64,000 nt of DNA from an uncultured Clostridia bacterium. Its GTDB lineage: Bacteria > Bacillota > Clostridia > Oscillospirales > Ruminococcaceae. Each line of letters starts with the position of its first letter. Positions within the stretch are counted from its first letter, which is position 1. Both the position numbers and the translations under genes were made by a program. Positions 52,231 through 60,143 of the stretch are shown here, piece by piece. The notes below the pieces were generated by a model, which was not told the DNA's origin, ran no database searches, and saw nothing but the letters and a program-made list of their open reading frames with translations. Where the stretch lies: contig CALXCO010000002.1 of NCBI GenBank assembly GCA_944386805.1, forward strand, positions 1-64,000, read 5' to 3'.

Positions 52231-54009
52231 TTATTCCGATTCGACCGGCGTATATTCTGTTCCACGGAAAATCCGGTAAAGAGTATCACCGTTATCAAAT
52301 TCCAGCTGCATATTGACGGTATTCGTGCTGAAATCCCGTTCTTCAAACGCAAAGTCCGCTACACCACCGCCATAACAGATCAGATAGGTGTCCGTTTCAT
52401 CATCCACCAGACCGGCGCATCCCATCGAGGTCGACTTATATTCGGTCGTAAACTCCTCAAAATTTTCCAGCGTCAGCGTTTCGTCGTCAATCCAGTACCG
52501 GCAGACCCTAGACGTGTTATCCACACCGCCGGAGTTGTCAAAAATGGTAAACGAGCCATCTTCCAGATAACGGACGTCATGCTGATAAAGTCCGATCTGT
52601 TCGTCCTCCAGTCCGGCGATATCATTTCTTCCTCTTCCCATCATCCAGAGGATTTCACCGGTTTCCCGGTCCAGCTTCATCAGCCCGATCGAACGGCAGC
52701 TGATCAGCAGGTCGTAGCTTTCCGGGTCGACCGTGACCGAGTTGATATGCACATAATCGGTATACGGTGCATCAGGATTATCCACCAGCGAAGCATAATC
52801 ATTGTTGTATACCGAAGCCTCATACAGTTCCGGATGCTCCATCGACTCCCACTGCATGATGACCTCTTCGGCCTTCTGTTCCTGAACAATGGCATTGACG
52901 ACCGGAATCTGTTTACCCTCATATCCGGGCACATTGTCCGCCATCGAAAGGGTGACCGTCGTCAGAATATAATGATCGTCCGCCAGTATCTTATAATCAT
53001 GGTTTTCACAGCCATAATCCGAGTCGGTAATTGAGCCGTAAGCCAGCGGATGGATATTGTCGTTGATGACATTGAACGACTCGTCCATCAGCACAATGTG
53101 GGTATAGGTAATGCCGCCGTTCGTATTCTCGACATCCTCATCGTACTGCTGGTAGGCATACCGGATGGTACCGTCCGCATATTCAATCTTACGGAAATTA
53201 TAGGCATATCCGGGGACCTGTTTATACCAGCGAATATTACCCTCCGGCGTCATGACAAAAATATAATTGTATCCGGCGCTGGTCGTGCCGCGCATGCTGA
53301 CGAGGAAATCCTCATCCGAAATGCTGCTGCCGGTAATCGTATACTGCGGGAAATCATCCGGCAGTTCAGAAGCCGAAAGCGTTCCGGTGACATCGACCGC
53401 CGAAATACTTCCATCATCCGCTACTGCAATCCGCCACTGGGTTCCATCCGGGCTTTCAATAATCGTCGGGTCTTCTTCCATATTCTGGTCAGAGATCATC
53501 AGTTCATCAATTGTGTAATAATCGCCGCCGGCCGCAGTGTCCGAGATTTTGTCTCCGTAGACGATCATCCGGTTATCCGCCACCTGAACCGCCATCCGGA
53601 CATAGGCAATTGCATCATCATCCGGGACGGTAATGGTCGCAAACCCATAGCTGTCAACCCGCTGCAAAAAGTTTTTGTCGGCGTCAAAATAGCAGACCAC
53701 ATTGGTTGCAATACCATTGCGGGTAATCTGCTGGCCTGCCGAGCAGGGAATCCAGTTGCTCATCACGCTGCCGTTCTGCGATGCAACGACAGAGCCGTCA
53801 TAATCATAGAAAAAGTCCTCGCATCCAGCCGGGTCAAACAGGTTCTCCTGTTCCTCAAAATAGGATACCCCATCAATATCCGCCAGCGACAGGTTCTGAA
53901 CCGTCCTGTACAGCAGGAAGTTCAAAGCGAGGGAAAGTGCCAAAACGACCAATACGACTACATTAAAAATCCGTTGGGCATATCGTCCAGCATTACTGAG
54001 TGGTTTCAA
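52231..54009 (-). CDS. Aryl-sulfate sulfotransferase family protein (ASST-like)
   Basis: The 592-aa protein has an N-terminal membrane anchor (VVVLVVLALSLALNFLLY). An all-beta propeller-like body follows: MTPEGNIRWYKQVPG, GCENHDYKILADDHYILTTV, DYVHINSVTVDPESYDLLIS, DRETGEILWMMG, YQHDVRYLEDGSFTIFDNSG and YKSTSMGCAGLV. The HD/His motifs match the family whose catalytic His carries the sulfuryl group between phenolic donors and acceptors. A gut role in transferring sulfate among phenols is plausible but inferred. The start is TTG with GGAGG upstream; it has its own strong promoter. Confidence 0.82.
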   Translation of the reverse strand: MKPLSNAGRYAQRIFNVVVLVVLALSLALNFLLYRTVQNLSLADIDGVSYFEEQENLFDPAGCEDFFYDYDGSVVASQNGSVMSNWIPCSAGQQITRNGIATNVVCYFDADKNFLQRVDSYGFATITVPDDDAIAYVRMAVQVADNRMIVYGDKISDTAAGGDYYTIDELMISDQNMEEDPTIIESPDGTQWRIAVADDGSISAVDVTGTLSASELPDDFPQYTITGSSISDEDFLVSMRGTTSAGYNYIFVMTPEGNIRWYKQVPGYAYNFRKIEYADGTIRYAYQQYDEDVENTNGGITYTHIVLMDESFNVINDNIHPLAYGSITDSDYGCENHDYKILADDHYILTTVTLSMADNVPGYEGKQIPVVNAIVQEQKAEEVIMQWESMEHPELYEASVYNNDYASLVDNPDAPYTDYVHINSVTVDPESYDLLISCRSIGLMKLDRETGEILWMMGRGRNDIAGLEDEQIGLYQHDVRYLEDGSFTIFDNSGGVDNTSRVCRYWIDDETLTLENFEEFTTEYKSTSMGCAGLVDDETDTYLICYGGGVADFAFEERDFSTNTVNMQLEFDNGDTLYRIFRGTEYTPVESE

Positions 54010-54043
54010 CTGAATAAACCTCCAATCTGTTTTTTGCTATTTC

Positions 54044-54088
54044 AGTATAACAAAACTCACCGCCAGCGTCAATACAGTCAACTGTATT
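54044..54088 (-). promoter_or_regulatory. Promoter and palindrome upstream of the sulfotransferase
   Basis: TTGACG, 17-base spacer, TATACT (54044-54072, minus strand). The palindrome AATACAGTCAACTGTATT (54071-54088) touches the -35 box and is a likely regulator site. Confidence 0.75.
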
Positions 54089-54210
54089 CACTGTCAAGCC
54101 ATCCGGCGTTGCTCCATGTTTTAACGCCACCGCCGGGTATAAACCCCACCTTTCCTGCGTATGCTGAAAAAGCAGTAATCTTTTTCCAACCGACTGAAAG
54201 GATTTTGATC

Positions 54211-55434
54211 ATGGCATACAAACGCTCTTCCCGACACATTGTCCTCTGGCGAAGGAAAACGCCTCTTCCCTCATCCCATTTGGGTGGGCACCTTCCGGCG
54301 GCCTTTTTAGCGGCATTTTTAGCAGGTGTCCTTCTGCTGCCCCAGTGTCCCGGTTTTGAAAAGGCAGTCGAGCTGTCTGCCGGTCTTTCGGGTTCTGTCC
54401 GGCAGAAAGAAGGTACACCGGTTTCTGTTTCGCAATCGGACAGCACAGTCTCCGATGAAACAACGCAAGAAACGGAGAAACTGACATCTGATTCCAGCCT
54501 GTCCTCCGAAATCAGTGAAGAGATCTCTGAAGAAGCAGATTCTGTCCCGACAGCGGACGAACCTTCTTCCGAACCGCTTCCCGAACTGGAAGAACTGTTG
54601 GAAAGTGCGTCAGAGGAAAATGACCCGGAAATTCTGCCGGAAAATGAAGCCGTTCTGGTACACAAAACCTATACCGTCTCTCCGTCCGATGTTTATGTCC
54701 AGGTAGGCAACAGCTTTGTCAAAAACGTAACCGACTATGACAACCAGACAGTTCTGGATGCAGAAGCAGCTGACCCTGCATTTACACTGGATGCCGACGG
54801 AAAAATTGAAGTGCTGATCATGCACACCCATACAACCGAATGCTATATGCCCTATACCGGCAGTGTCTACGACACGACCTGTGCCACCCGCACGACAGAT
54901 AATGAAAAGAACATGGCAGCTGTCGGTGCGGTAATCACCGCCCGGCTGCAGCAGGCAGGAATTGGCGTCATCCATGACACAACCCAGCACGACTATCCTT
55001 CATACAACGGTTCATATGAACGTTCAGCCGAAACGGTGCAGAATTACCTCAACCAGTATCCGGATATCAAAGTGGTGCTGGATATCCACCGGGACGCGAT
55101 CATTTCCGGTGATACAGTCACCGCTCCGGTCGTCGAAACAGACGAAGGAACCGCTGCACAGGTGATGATCATCTCCGGTTGTGACGACGGAACGATGGAT
55201 TATCCCGAATGGCAGAAAAACCTTGCCTTTGCAATCGACCTTCAGCAGCAGATGGAGGCAGATCATCCGGGGTTTACCCGTCCCATCCTGTTTGATTACC
55301 GCAAATACAACCAGAACCTCACGACCGGGTCACTGCTGATCGAAGTCGGCGGACACGGGAATACACTGGCGCAGGCACTTCTTGCGGGAGACTGGATTGG
55401 GTCTTCTCTTGCCACGCTGCTCAAAAATTCATAA
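54211..55434 (+). CDS. spoIIP: Stage II sporulation protein P
   Basis: The 407-aa cell-wall hydrolase is needed for engulfment in the mother cell. An N-terminal membrane anchor (GGHLPAAFLAAFLAGVLLLP) and a long Ser/Glu-rich stalk (about 60-160) precede the SpoIIP domain. That domain has MHTHTTECYMP, VVLDIHRDAI and LIEVGGHGN, the His/His/Glu set expected for its zinc site. The start at 54211 follows AAAGGA. TATAAA, 13 bases, then GTATGCT near 54170-54195 resembles a sigma-E promoter, though weakly. It is transcribed away from the sulfotransferase. Confidence 0.92.
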   Translation: MAYKRSSRHIVLWRRKTPLPSSHLGGHLPAAFLAAFLAGVLLLPQCPGFEKAVELSAGLSGSVRQKEGTPVSVSQSDSTVSDETTQETEKLTSDSSLSSEISEEISEEADSVPTADEPSSEPLPELEELLESASEENDPEILPENEAVLVHKTYTVSPSDVYVQVGNSFVKNVTDYDNQTVLDAEAADPAFTLDADGKIEVLIMHTHTTECYMPYTGSVYDTTCATRTTDNEKNMAAVGAVITARLQQAGIGVIHDTTQHDYPSYNGSYERSAETVQNYLNQYPDIKVVLDIHRDAIISGDTVTAPVVETDEGTAAQVMIISGCDDGTMDYPEWQKNLAFAIDLQQQMEADHPGFTRPILFDYRKYNQNLTTGSLLIEVGGHGNTLAQALLAGDWIGSSLATLLKNS

Positions 55435-55452
55435 AATCAGGGAGCTATCAAA

Positions 55453-55746
55453 ATGAAACCATCCAAACAAAAAAAGACAGCCGGTCTTTCCAAAAACCAA
55501 CTGTCTGTCTATTCGCTGCCCGTCTCATTTGGTCAGCGGATGCAAACTTTTCTACTTTCTTTTGGCCTAACCCTTGCCCTGACCGGGCTGCTGGCGGGCT
55601 GGTCGGTCACCGGCTACCGCTGCCGGATGATCTCCAATCCGCCAACAGGGGAAAGCCTCGTCTGCGACATCCGTTCGGATTATATCCGCATCCGGCTTCC
55701 CGACTGGGACTTTTCCCTCCGAATCGAAGTCATTCCGCTTCGCTGA
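55453..55746 (+). CDS. Small membrane protein downstream of spoIIP
   Basis: The 97-aa protein is not recognised. It has a basic N-terminus (MKPSKQKKTAGLSKNQ), one membrane helix (FLLSFGLTLALTGLLAGW) and an extracytoplasmic tail with DYIRIRLPDWDFSLRIEVIP. GGGAG precedes the ATG, 19 bases after the spoIIP stop, so it is likely cotranscribed in sporulation. Its stop overlaps the convergent histidine kinase gene by 17 bases. Confidence 0.65.
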   Translation: MKPSKQKKTAGLSKNQLSVYSLPVSFGQRMQTFLLSFGLTLALTGLLAGWSVTGYRCRMISNPPTGESLVCDIRSDYIRIRLPDWDFSLRIEVIPLR

Positions 55747-57067
55747 GGACAAGGTTCAGCAGCACGTTGACGGTGAAAATCCCGTCATGGCTTTCATACT
55801 CCATACTGCCGCCGGTTTTTTCCGCAATCTGTGCAATACTCTGCATACCGTAACCGCGGCCGCCTTCATCCTTTGTGGACAACAGCCGCCCGTTCTTTTC
55901 CCGCAGAAAACCGGAGAAACTGTTCTCTACCCGGACAAGCACAAACCCCTGATTAAAGGGACGAATCTGCACACGGACATACCGTTCCCTACCCGGAAGG
56001 GTTGTTCTTGCGCCCTCAATCGCGTTGTCCAACAGATTTCCCATCAGCGCACAGCTATCCAGCGAATCGAGAAAATCCAGTCCAGCCGTCAGGTCGGCGG
56101 TAAACTTAATTTCCTCATCGGCTGCAATCCGCGCCTTTTCACTCAATATCACGTTCAGCACCCGGTCCTGGGTAAACATCCGCAGATATTCATCCTGACG
56201 GCGGCGCTTTTCTTCCTGCTGCATCCCGGCAATATAACTGCGAATGCTGTCCAGCTGGCCTTCCTTTGCCATATCGGACAGGCAGCGGAGGTGATGTTTG
56301 AGGTCATGTGCGGCTGAGGCGTACTGTTCATTTTTCCGCTGCACCAGATCATAATGCCGTTTTTCCATCTCCTGCCGCAGACGGATTGCCTGGTATTCAC
56401 GGGTTACCTCCATCTGGGAGGCAATGTTTTCAAACATTCTGAAGGATGCCTGACATCCGAACAGCAGTGCGGTACAGCAAAGCATCATCGCCATATCCAG
56501 TTTATTGCTGTAATGTCCGGTCATTGCCAGACGCCAGAAGACGACCATTGTCGGCAGACTGACCCCCGGTACAATCAGGCAGACCCAAAACCAGGTGCTT
56601 TCATTGGAATGGTAGACATTCACCGCAGCCCGGATGTACCACCGCATCAGGATAAACACCAGCAGCAGAAAAATCTGGCCGCCGATTGCCTGACATACCA
56701 GCGGATTGCCGCCGTTATATCCGATCAGCCGTCCGGACATCCACAGCCCGTACCCCACCATATCGGATGCTGAAATCAGCAGGCAAAAAACTCCCGCCAT
56801 CACCAGCCGGATATACGGCTTTTCACGGGCATACAGCCAGCCGATCAGCGCACCAATAAAGGCAACCGTCACCGCCATCGTCAGAAAGCTGTTATGGAAC
56901 AGGTCTGCCGCCGTCATCACCACTGCTACCGCAGTAAAGAGGTAAGGTGTACTGCGCTTATGTTCCTCCACCGGCACCAGCGTCCGATGGCAGAGATCTT
57001 CCATCATCAGCAGTACAAAGATGTTGGACGGCGCCGCTGCCAACATCCAGTAAAAGAGTTCCATCAT
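55730..57067 (-). CDS. GHKL sensor histidine kinase, AgrC-like
   Basis: The 445-aa sensor has six or seven N-terminal membrane helices over about 1-205. A helical phosphoacceptor region (YASAAHDLKHHLRCLSDMAK) has the His near residue 255. The GHKL ATPase has N-box LMGNLLDNAIEGA and G-box DEGGRGYGMQSIAQ. This architecture is shared by peptide-sensing kinases of the AgrC/VirS group. The partner LytTR regulator lies 14 bases upstream. No agrB or agrD-like gene is visible, so the signal is unknown. Confidence 0.88.
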   Translation of the reverse strand: MMELFYWMLAAAPSNIFVLLMMEDLCHRTLVPVEEHKRSTPYLFTAVAVVMTAADLFHNSFLTMAVTVAFIGALIGWLYAREKPYIRLVMAGVFCLLISASDMVGYGLWMSGRLIGYNGGNPLVCQAIGGQIFLLLVFILMRWYIRAAVNVYHSNESTWFWVCLIVPGVSLPTMVVFWRLAMTGHYSNKLDMAMMLCCTALLFGCQASFRMFENIASQMEVTREYQAIRLRQEMEKRHYDLVQRKNEQYASAAHDLKHHLRCLSDMAKEGQLDSIRSYIAGMQQEEKRRRQDEYLRMFTQDRVLNVILSEKARIAADEEIKFTADLTAGLDFLDSLDSCALMGNLLDNAIEGARTTLPGRERYVRVQIRPFNQGFVLVRVENSFSGFLREKNGRLLSTKDEGGRGYGMQSIAQIAEKTGGSMEYESHDGIFTVNVLLNLVLSEAE

Positions 57068-57081
57068 CGATATCCCACTCC

Positions 57082-57786
57082 TCAGACGGTTGTTTTGGCA
57101 AAATGCAGAAACTCACTTTTAAAGCTCTTTGCCTTGGGCTGAGAGACCGGCAGGATATCCCCGTTTTCCATGATGACCGAACTGGAGCTGACCGAGATAA
57201 TCCGTGAAAAATTACACAGATAGCTCTTATGACAGCACCCGAATCCATGTGGAGCCAGTGCCTCCTGCAGCTGTGCCATTTTGATTTTAAGGCTGTACCG
57301 TCCCTGATCGGTAATGACGTCGACGCTTCTTCCCTGAATCACCAGATACAATATCGAAGCGACCGACAGCCGGAGCAGCTCACCACCCGACTGAAAGGTT
57401 ACATACTGATTGGTCCGTTCCACCTCATGGAAACAGGCGGTCAGTTCCTGGGACAGTTCCTCCCGGCTCATCTGTTTCATCAGATACCGGAACGGCGTGA
57501 CCCGGAACACCTCGACAGTCGGTGCAGCCACACCGGTCAGGAAAGCGAGTACCGTTTTGGTATCCTTTTCCCGCAAAAGCTGTGCGGTCCGGTATCCGGA
57601 CATCTCCGGCATCTGCACATCCAGCACAACCATATCGTACGGCCGCTTTTCCGATGCAAGCAGCGCCTCGCCGCTCCCAAACTGATCGAGCACAAACTGT
57701 CCGTCAAACGGGTTCAGTTCGCGAATCAGCGAGACCAGCAGCTGCTGATCCTGCTGGACATCATCACATACTGCAATCTTAATCAT
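57082..57786 (-). CDS. LytTR response regulator, AgrA-like
   Basis: The 234-aa regulator has a receiver domain (IKIAVCDDVQQDQQLLVSLI) with the phosphoacceptor Asp in YDMVVLDVQMPEMSG. A LytTR DNA-binding domain covers about 130-232 (YSLKIKMAQLQEALAPHGFG, CCHKSYLCNFSRIISVS). ATG 57786 lies one base after the stop of the MIF-like gene, with GGGGAG inside that gene's end as ribosome site. The four genes therefore form one operon. Targets may include the palindromes at its own operon promoter; this is inference. Confidence 0.9.
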   Translation of the reverse strand: MIKIAVCDDVQQDQQLLVSLIRELNPFDGQFVLDQFGSGEALLASEKRPYDMVVLDVQMPEMSGYRTAQLLREKDTKTVLAFLTGVAAPTVEVFRVTPFRYLMKQMSREELSQELTACFHEVERTNQYVTFQSGGELLRLSVASILYLVIQGRSVDVITDQGRYSLKIKMAQLQEALAPHGFGCCHKSYLCNFSRIISVSSSSVIMENGDILPVSQPKAKSFKSEFLHFAKTTV

Positions 57787-57787
57787 A

Positions 57788-58126
57788 CTACTCCCCACGT
57801 GTAATCCAACAGGGAATCTGCCGGACTGTCAGATAAATATTGCCGGCCGGAATAGCCAGAACTCTTCCCAAAAGCCGCATTACTGCATCTCCAAAAGCCT
57901 GATATTCTTCATCCGGAAGCTGGGCATAGATATCGGTACGGACATACGCCATCGGGATATCATCCCTTCCCTTAAAGAACATATCGTTATTGCCTGAAAT
58001 CCGGAGCATCAGCCGGCTTTCATCCTTTCCGGGAACCAAAGAGATCGCCTCACCCAGTCCACGGGTCAGTTCCATCCGGGCCATTCCGGAGACGGTGACA
58101 TTGGTGCTCAGGTCAATCATCGGCAT
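57788..58126 (-). CDS. MIF/tautomerase superfamily protein, paralogue 1
   Basis: The 112-aa protein begins MPMIDLSTNVTVS, keeping the Pro that acts as catalytic base in MIF-type tautomerases after Met removal. A Lys follows in LVPGKDESRLMLRI, the place of MIF Lys32. It aligns end to end with its neighbour but lacks the C-terminal GWN motif and ends VRQIPCWITRGE. It is coupled to the AgrA-like gene by a one-base gap. The physiological substrate is unknown. Confidence 0.8.
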   Translation of the reverse strand: MPMIDLSTNVTVSGMARMELTRGLGEAISLVPGKDESRLMLRISGNNDMFFKGRDDIPMAYVRTDIYAQLPDEEYQAFGDAVMRLLGRVLAIPAGNIYLTVRQIPCWITRGE

Positions 58127-58146
58127 AACCGCTCACCCTTTCCCGA

Positions 58147-58488
58147 TCAGAAATTTTCTCCGTTCCATCCCCAGTATTCTGTCTCGGCATACCGTACATA
58201 AATCCGGTTTGCCGGGATGGACAGGACATCGGACAGGATTTCGGTAATTTTTCCGGTCAGCTTATTGTAGCAATCTCCACTGGCAGAGCCGTACAGACTG
58301 ACTTCAGCCATTGCGAGCGGCTCATCGGAGCCGGCAAAATACATCTTTTTATCTCCCTCCATCGCGAGCATCAGCCACTGCTCACTTTTGCCGGGAATCA
58401 GACGAATTGCCTGACCAAGCTGCTGCCGGATTTTCTCCGCAGCGCTGTCGGAAACAGATACATTTGTCGTTGTACGAATAAAAGGCAT
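58147..58488 (-). CDS. MIF-like tautomerase, paralogue 2
   Basis: The 113-aa protein closely follows the plan of macrophage migration inhibitory factor. It starts MPFIRTTTNVSVS (catalytic Pro). PGKSEQWLMLAM follows in the position of Lys32, then YFAGSDEPLAMAEVSLYG and LSIPANRIYVRY, and the end is YWGWNGENF. Mammalian MIF ends with a similar GWNNSTF. MIF proteins are trimeric keto-enol tautomerases. Secretion is not evident, as no signal peptide is present. GGAGG lies before the ATG. It is the first gene of the operon. Confidence 0.85.
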   Translation of the reverse strand: MPFIRTTTNVSVSDSAAEKIRQQLGQAIRLIPGKSEQWLMLAMEGDKKMYFAGSDEPLAMAEVSLYGSASGDCYNKLTGKITEILSDVLSIPANRIYVRYAETEYWGWNGENF

Positions 58489-58532
58489 AAGATTAACCTC
58501 CTGTCATTTAAAAAAACAGTTGTTGACCATAC

Positions 58533-58565
58533 GGGAACAGTTCCCGAACTGTTTTTATTATACCA
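58533..58565 (-). promoter_or_regulatory. Promoter and operator-like palindrome of the MIF-kinase operon
   Basis: An extended -10 (TGG-TATAAT, -10 hexamer at 58557-58562) is seen on the minus strand without a good -35. Just downstream lie AACAGTT-CCCG-AACTGTT (58536-58553) and the perfect palindrome GGGAACAGTTCCC (58533-58545). A further AACAGTT half-site is at 58515-58521. A weak -35 plus adjacent repeats suggests regulated transcription. Confidence 0.6.
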
Positions 58566-58571
58566 GTATTC

Positions 58572-58612
58572 TGCCCAAAAGAAAAGAGGCCAAACCATCC
58601 GGTCGGCCTCTT
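58572..58612 (-). terminator. Terminator after ribU
   Basis: AAGAGGCC pairs with GGCCTCTT around a 13-base loop. The minus strand continues TTCTTTTGGG, a moderate U-run, 24 bases after the ribU stop. Confidence 0.75.
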
Positions 58613-58635
58613 CTACAGTTAAAATATCTGATTTT

Positions 58636-59235
58636 TTACACTTTGCCCTTGATTACAGGAGACAGCCGCTTGTAGACCAGCAGGCTGATCAGGACACTGA
58701 GCATTGCCTTCAGGAAAGTGAACGGCATATTAAAGCAAATAATGCTCTGTTCCACACTCTTCATTGCGGGAATAATCGCCTGATATGCTCCAAGAATCGC
58801 TTCTTTCGGCATAAAGTTGTAATAAATCGGGTAAACCAGAAAGATGTTCGTGATTACCGATCCGACTGCCATGCAGACCGCACCGATCAAGCTGCCGATA
58901 ATCGCACCTTTGCGGGTTTTATTATGCTGGTAAAGCAATCCTGCCGGGAAAACAAACATCGCGCCCAACAAGAAGTTAGAAAGTTCACCGACACCGCTGG
59001 TGCTGCTGTTCATCAGACCGAGCAGGTTCTTAATCAGGCAGACAAGCACGCCATAAACCGGGCCAAGGCTGAACGAACCAATCAATGCCGGCAGTTCGGA
59101 GATGTCCAGCTTGATAAAGCTGGGCATAAACGGCACAGAAAACGACATCATTGCCAGAATGTATGACATCGCTGCGAGGAGTGCCGTCATAACCATTGAA
59201 CGAACCTGTAAATTTCTTTTGCTCTGTGTAACCAT
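58636..59235 (-). CDS. ribU: ECF transporter substrate-binding (S) component for riboflavin
   Basis: The 199-aa integral membrane protein has about six helices. It contains the RibU-like start (MTALLAAMSYILAMMSF), FIKLDISELPALIGSFSLGP, LIKNLLGLMNSSTSGVGELS, NFLLGAMFVFPAG and TNIFLVYPIYYNFMPKE. It captures riboflavin for an energy-coupling (EcfA/A'/T) module encoded elsewhere. The substrate assignment is strongly supported by the FMN riboswitch directly upstream. The start at 59235 follows AAAGGA. Confidence 0.92.
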   Translation of the reverse strand: MVTQSKRNLQVRSMVMTALLAAMSYILAMMSFSVPFMPSFIKLDISELPALIGSFSLGPVYGVLVCLIKNLLGLMNSSTSGVGELSNFLLGAMFVFPAGLLYQHNKTRKGAIIGSLIGAVCMAVGSVITNIFLVYPIYYNFMPKEAILGAYQAIIPAMKSVEQSIICFNMPFTFLKAMLSVLISLLVYKRLSPVIKGKV

Positions 59236-59311
59236 AACACATTTTCCTTTCCGGACAGTGGACTGTCCTTGCACAAAATATAAGCTGTACTTCAGGCATT
59301 GTCCGGAAAAC

Positions 59312-59341
59312 CAAAAGCCCCCGCCTTATCAGGCAGGGGCT
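59312..59341 (-). terminator. Riboswitch-controlled terminator upstream of ribU
   Basis: On the minus strand AGCCCC-T-GCC pairs with GGC-G-GGGGCT around a six-base loop, followed by TTTTGG. It lies about 110 bases after the FMN aptamer and 77 before the ribU start, as expected for an expression platform working by premature termination. Confidence 0.85.
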
Positions 59342-59450
59342 GATGAATCTGCAAAAATCCGAAATGGATAAAATCCTTTCGTCTCTTTACCTGTTTCTCT
59401 CATCCGGACTTCCATCTGTTTTCCAATTCTTGCAAAAAGGAAAGCAAACT

Positions 59451-59546
59451 TTTTACCGTCGGTTCCGGAATTACACCGGATCGGCACCATTACTAGCGTT
59501 CGCAGACTATACTGCCGGTGGAGAATTTCACTCCGCCCCGAAACAA
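59451..59546 (-). promoter_or_regulatory. FMN riboswitch (RFN element)
   Basis: The minus strand shows the conserved RFN blocks in order. They are TTCGGGGCGGAGTGAAATTC, then TCCACCGGCAGTATAGTC, TGCGAACGC, GGTGCCGATCCGGTG, TAATTCCGGAACCGACGGT. FMN binding should favour the downstream terminator and reduce ribU expression. The remaining gene-free bases (59342-59450, 59547-59606) hold the linker to the terminator and the upstream flank; no firm promoter was found. Confidence 0.95.
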
Positions 59547-59606
59547 CGTATGAAGTTTTGCCAAAAGGCCGCACAAAATAACTTTGTCCGGCCAACGGGC
59601 ACAAAA

Positions 59607-60047
59607 TTAGTCCTCTTTGGGCTCATCCGAGCCATCTTCAACGGGAGGATCATCGATCTGCAGATCAAATTCGAGCAGTTCGCCGCAGGCAGGACAGTTG
59701 ATCTCGCCTTCATCCAGCATCGCTTCATCGACTTCAAAGACTTCGCCGCAGGAAGGGCAGGTCACTTCATAGACATCTTCCTCGTCGTCCTCGTCCTCAT
59801 CGTCGTCGTAATCATCCTCGTCGTCTTCGCCATACAGGTCGTTTTCGACTTCGGTCAGATCATCGTCCAGCGATTCAATTACATCGCACATCTGGGAGTT
59901 GGCTTCTACCAGCTCATTGACCGTCTGTGCCATCTCGTCAACTGCGTCAATCAGCGCACGAAGGACTTTGGTTTCCTTCGAGGCGGGGTCAAACTCCGCC
60001 ATGTCGACCAGACCTTTCAGATAAGCAACTTTTTCCATCAGTTCCAT
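59607..60047 (-). CDS. CD1247-like acidic zinc-ribbon protein
   Basis: The 146-aa protein has an N-terminal helical domain (MEKVAYLKGLVDMAEFDPAS, KVLRALIDAVDEMAQTVNEL) matching the CD1247 N-terminal domain of Clostridia. An almost uninterrupted Asp/Glu stretch lies at about 75-92. A zinc ribbon follows with CPSCGEVF and CPACGELLEF. The role is unknown. The combination of acidic tract and zinc ribbon could suit a nucleic-acid or RNA polymerase mimic; this is speculation. GGAGG precedes ATG 60047. It lies 96 bases after efp. Confidence 0.75.
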   Translation of the reverse strand: MELMEKVAYLKGLVDMAEFDPASKETKVLRALIDAVDEMAQTVNELVEANSQMCDVIESLDDDLTEVENDLYGEDDEDDYDDDEDEDDEEDVYEVTCPSCGEVFEVDEAMLDEGEINCPACGELLEFDLQIDDPPVEDGSDEPKED

Positions 60048-60143
60048 ATTGAAACCTCCACCCGCCATGGTGCGGCCTTCACCGTCCACCATCCTATGCG
60101 GTCACTCGTAAAAATATTCTGCCACTATGCGCGCAATCAACAA

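Noticed and set aside
53050..54210. Long N-terminal extension of the SpoIIP frame
   Set aside because: It is antisense to the sulfotransferase; the SpoIIP signal anchor and AAAGGA ribosome site fix the start at 54211.
59329..59604. 91-aa minus-strand frame upstream of ribU
   Set aside because: It reads through the FMN aptamer and terminator; the RNA motif explains the sequence.
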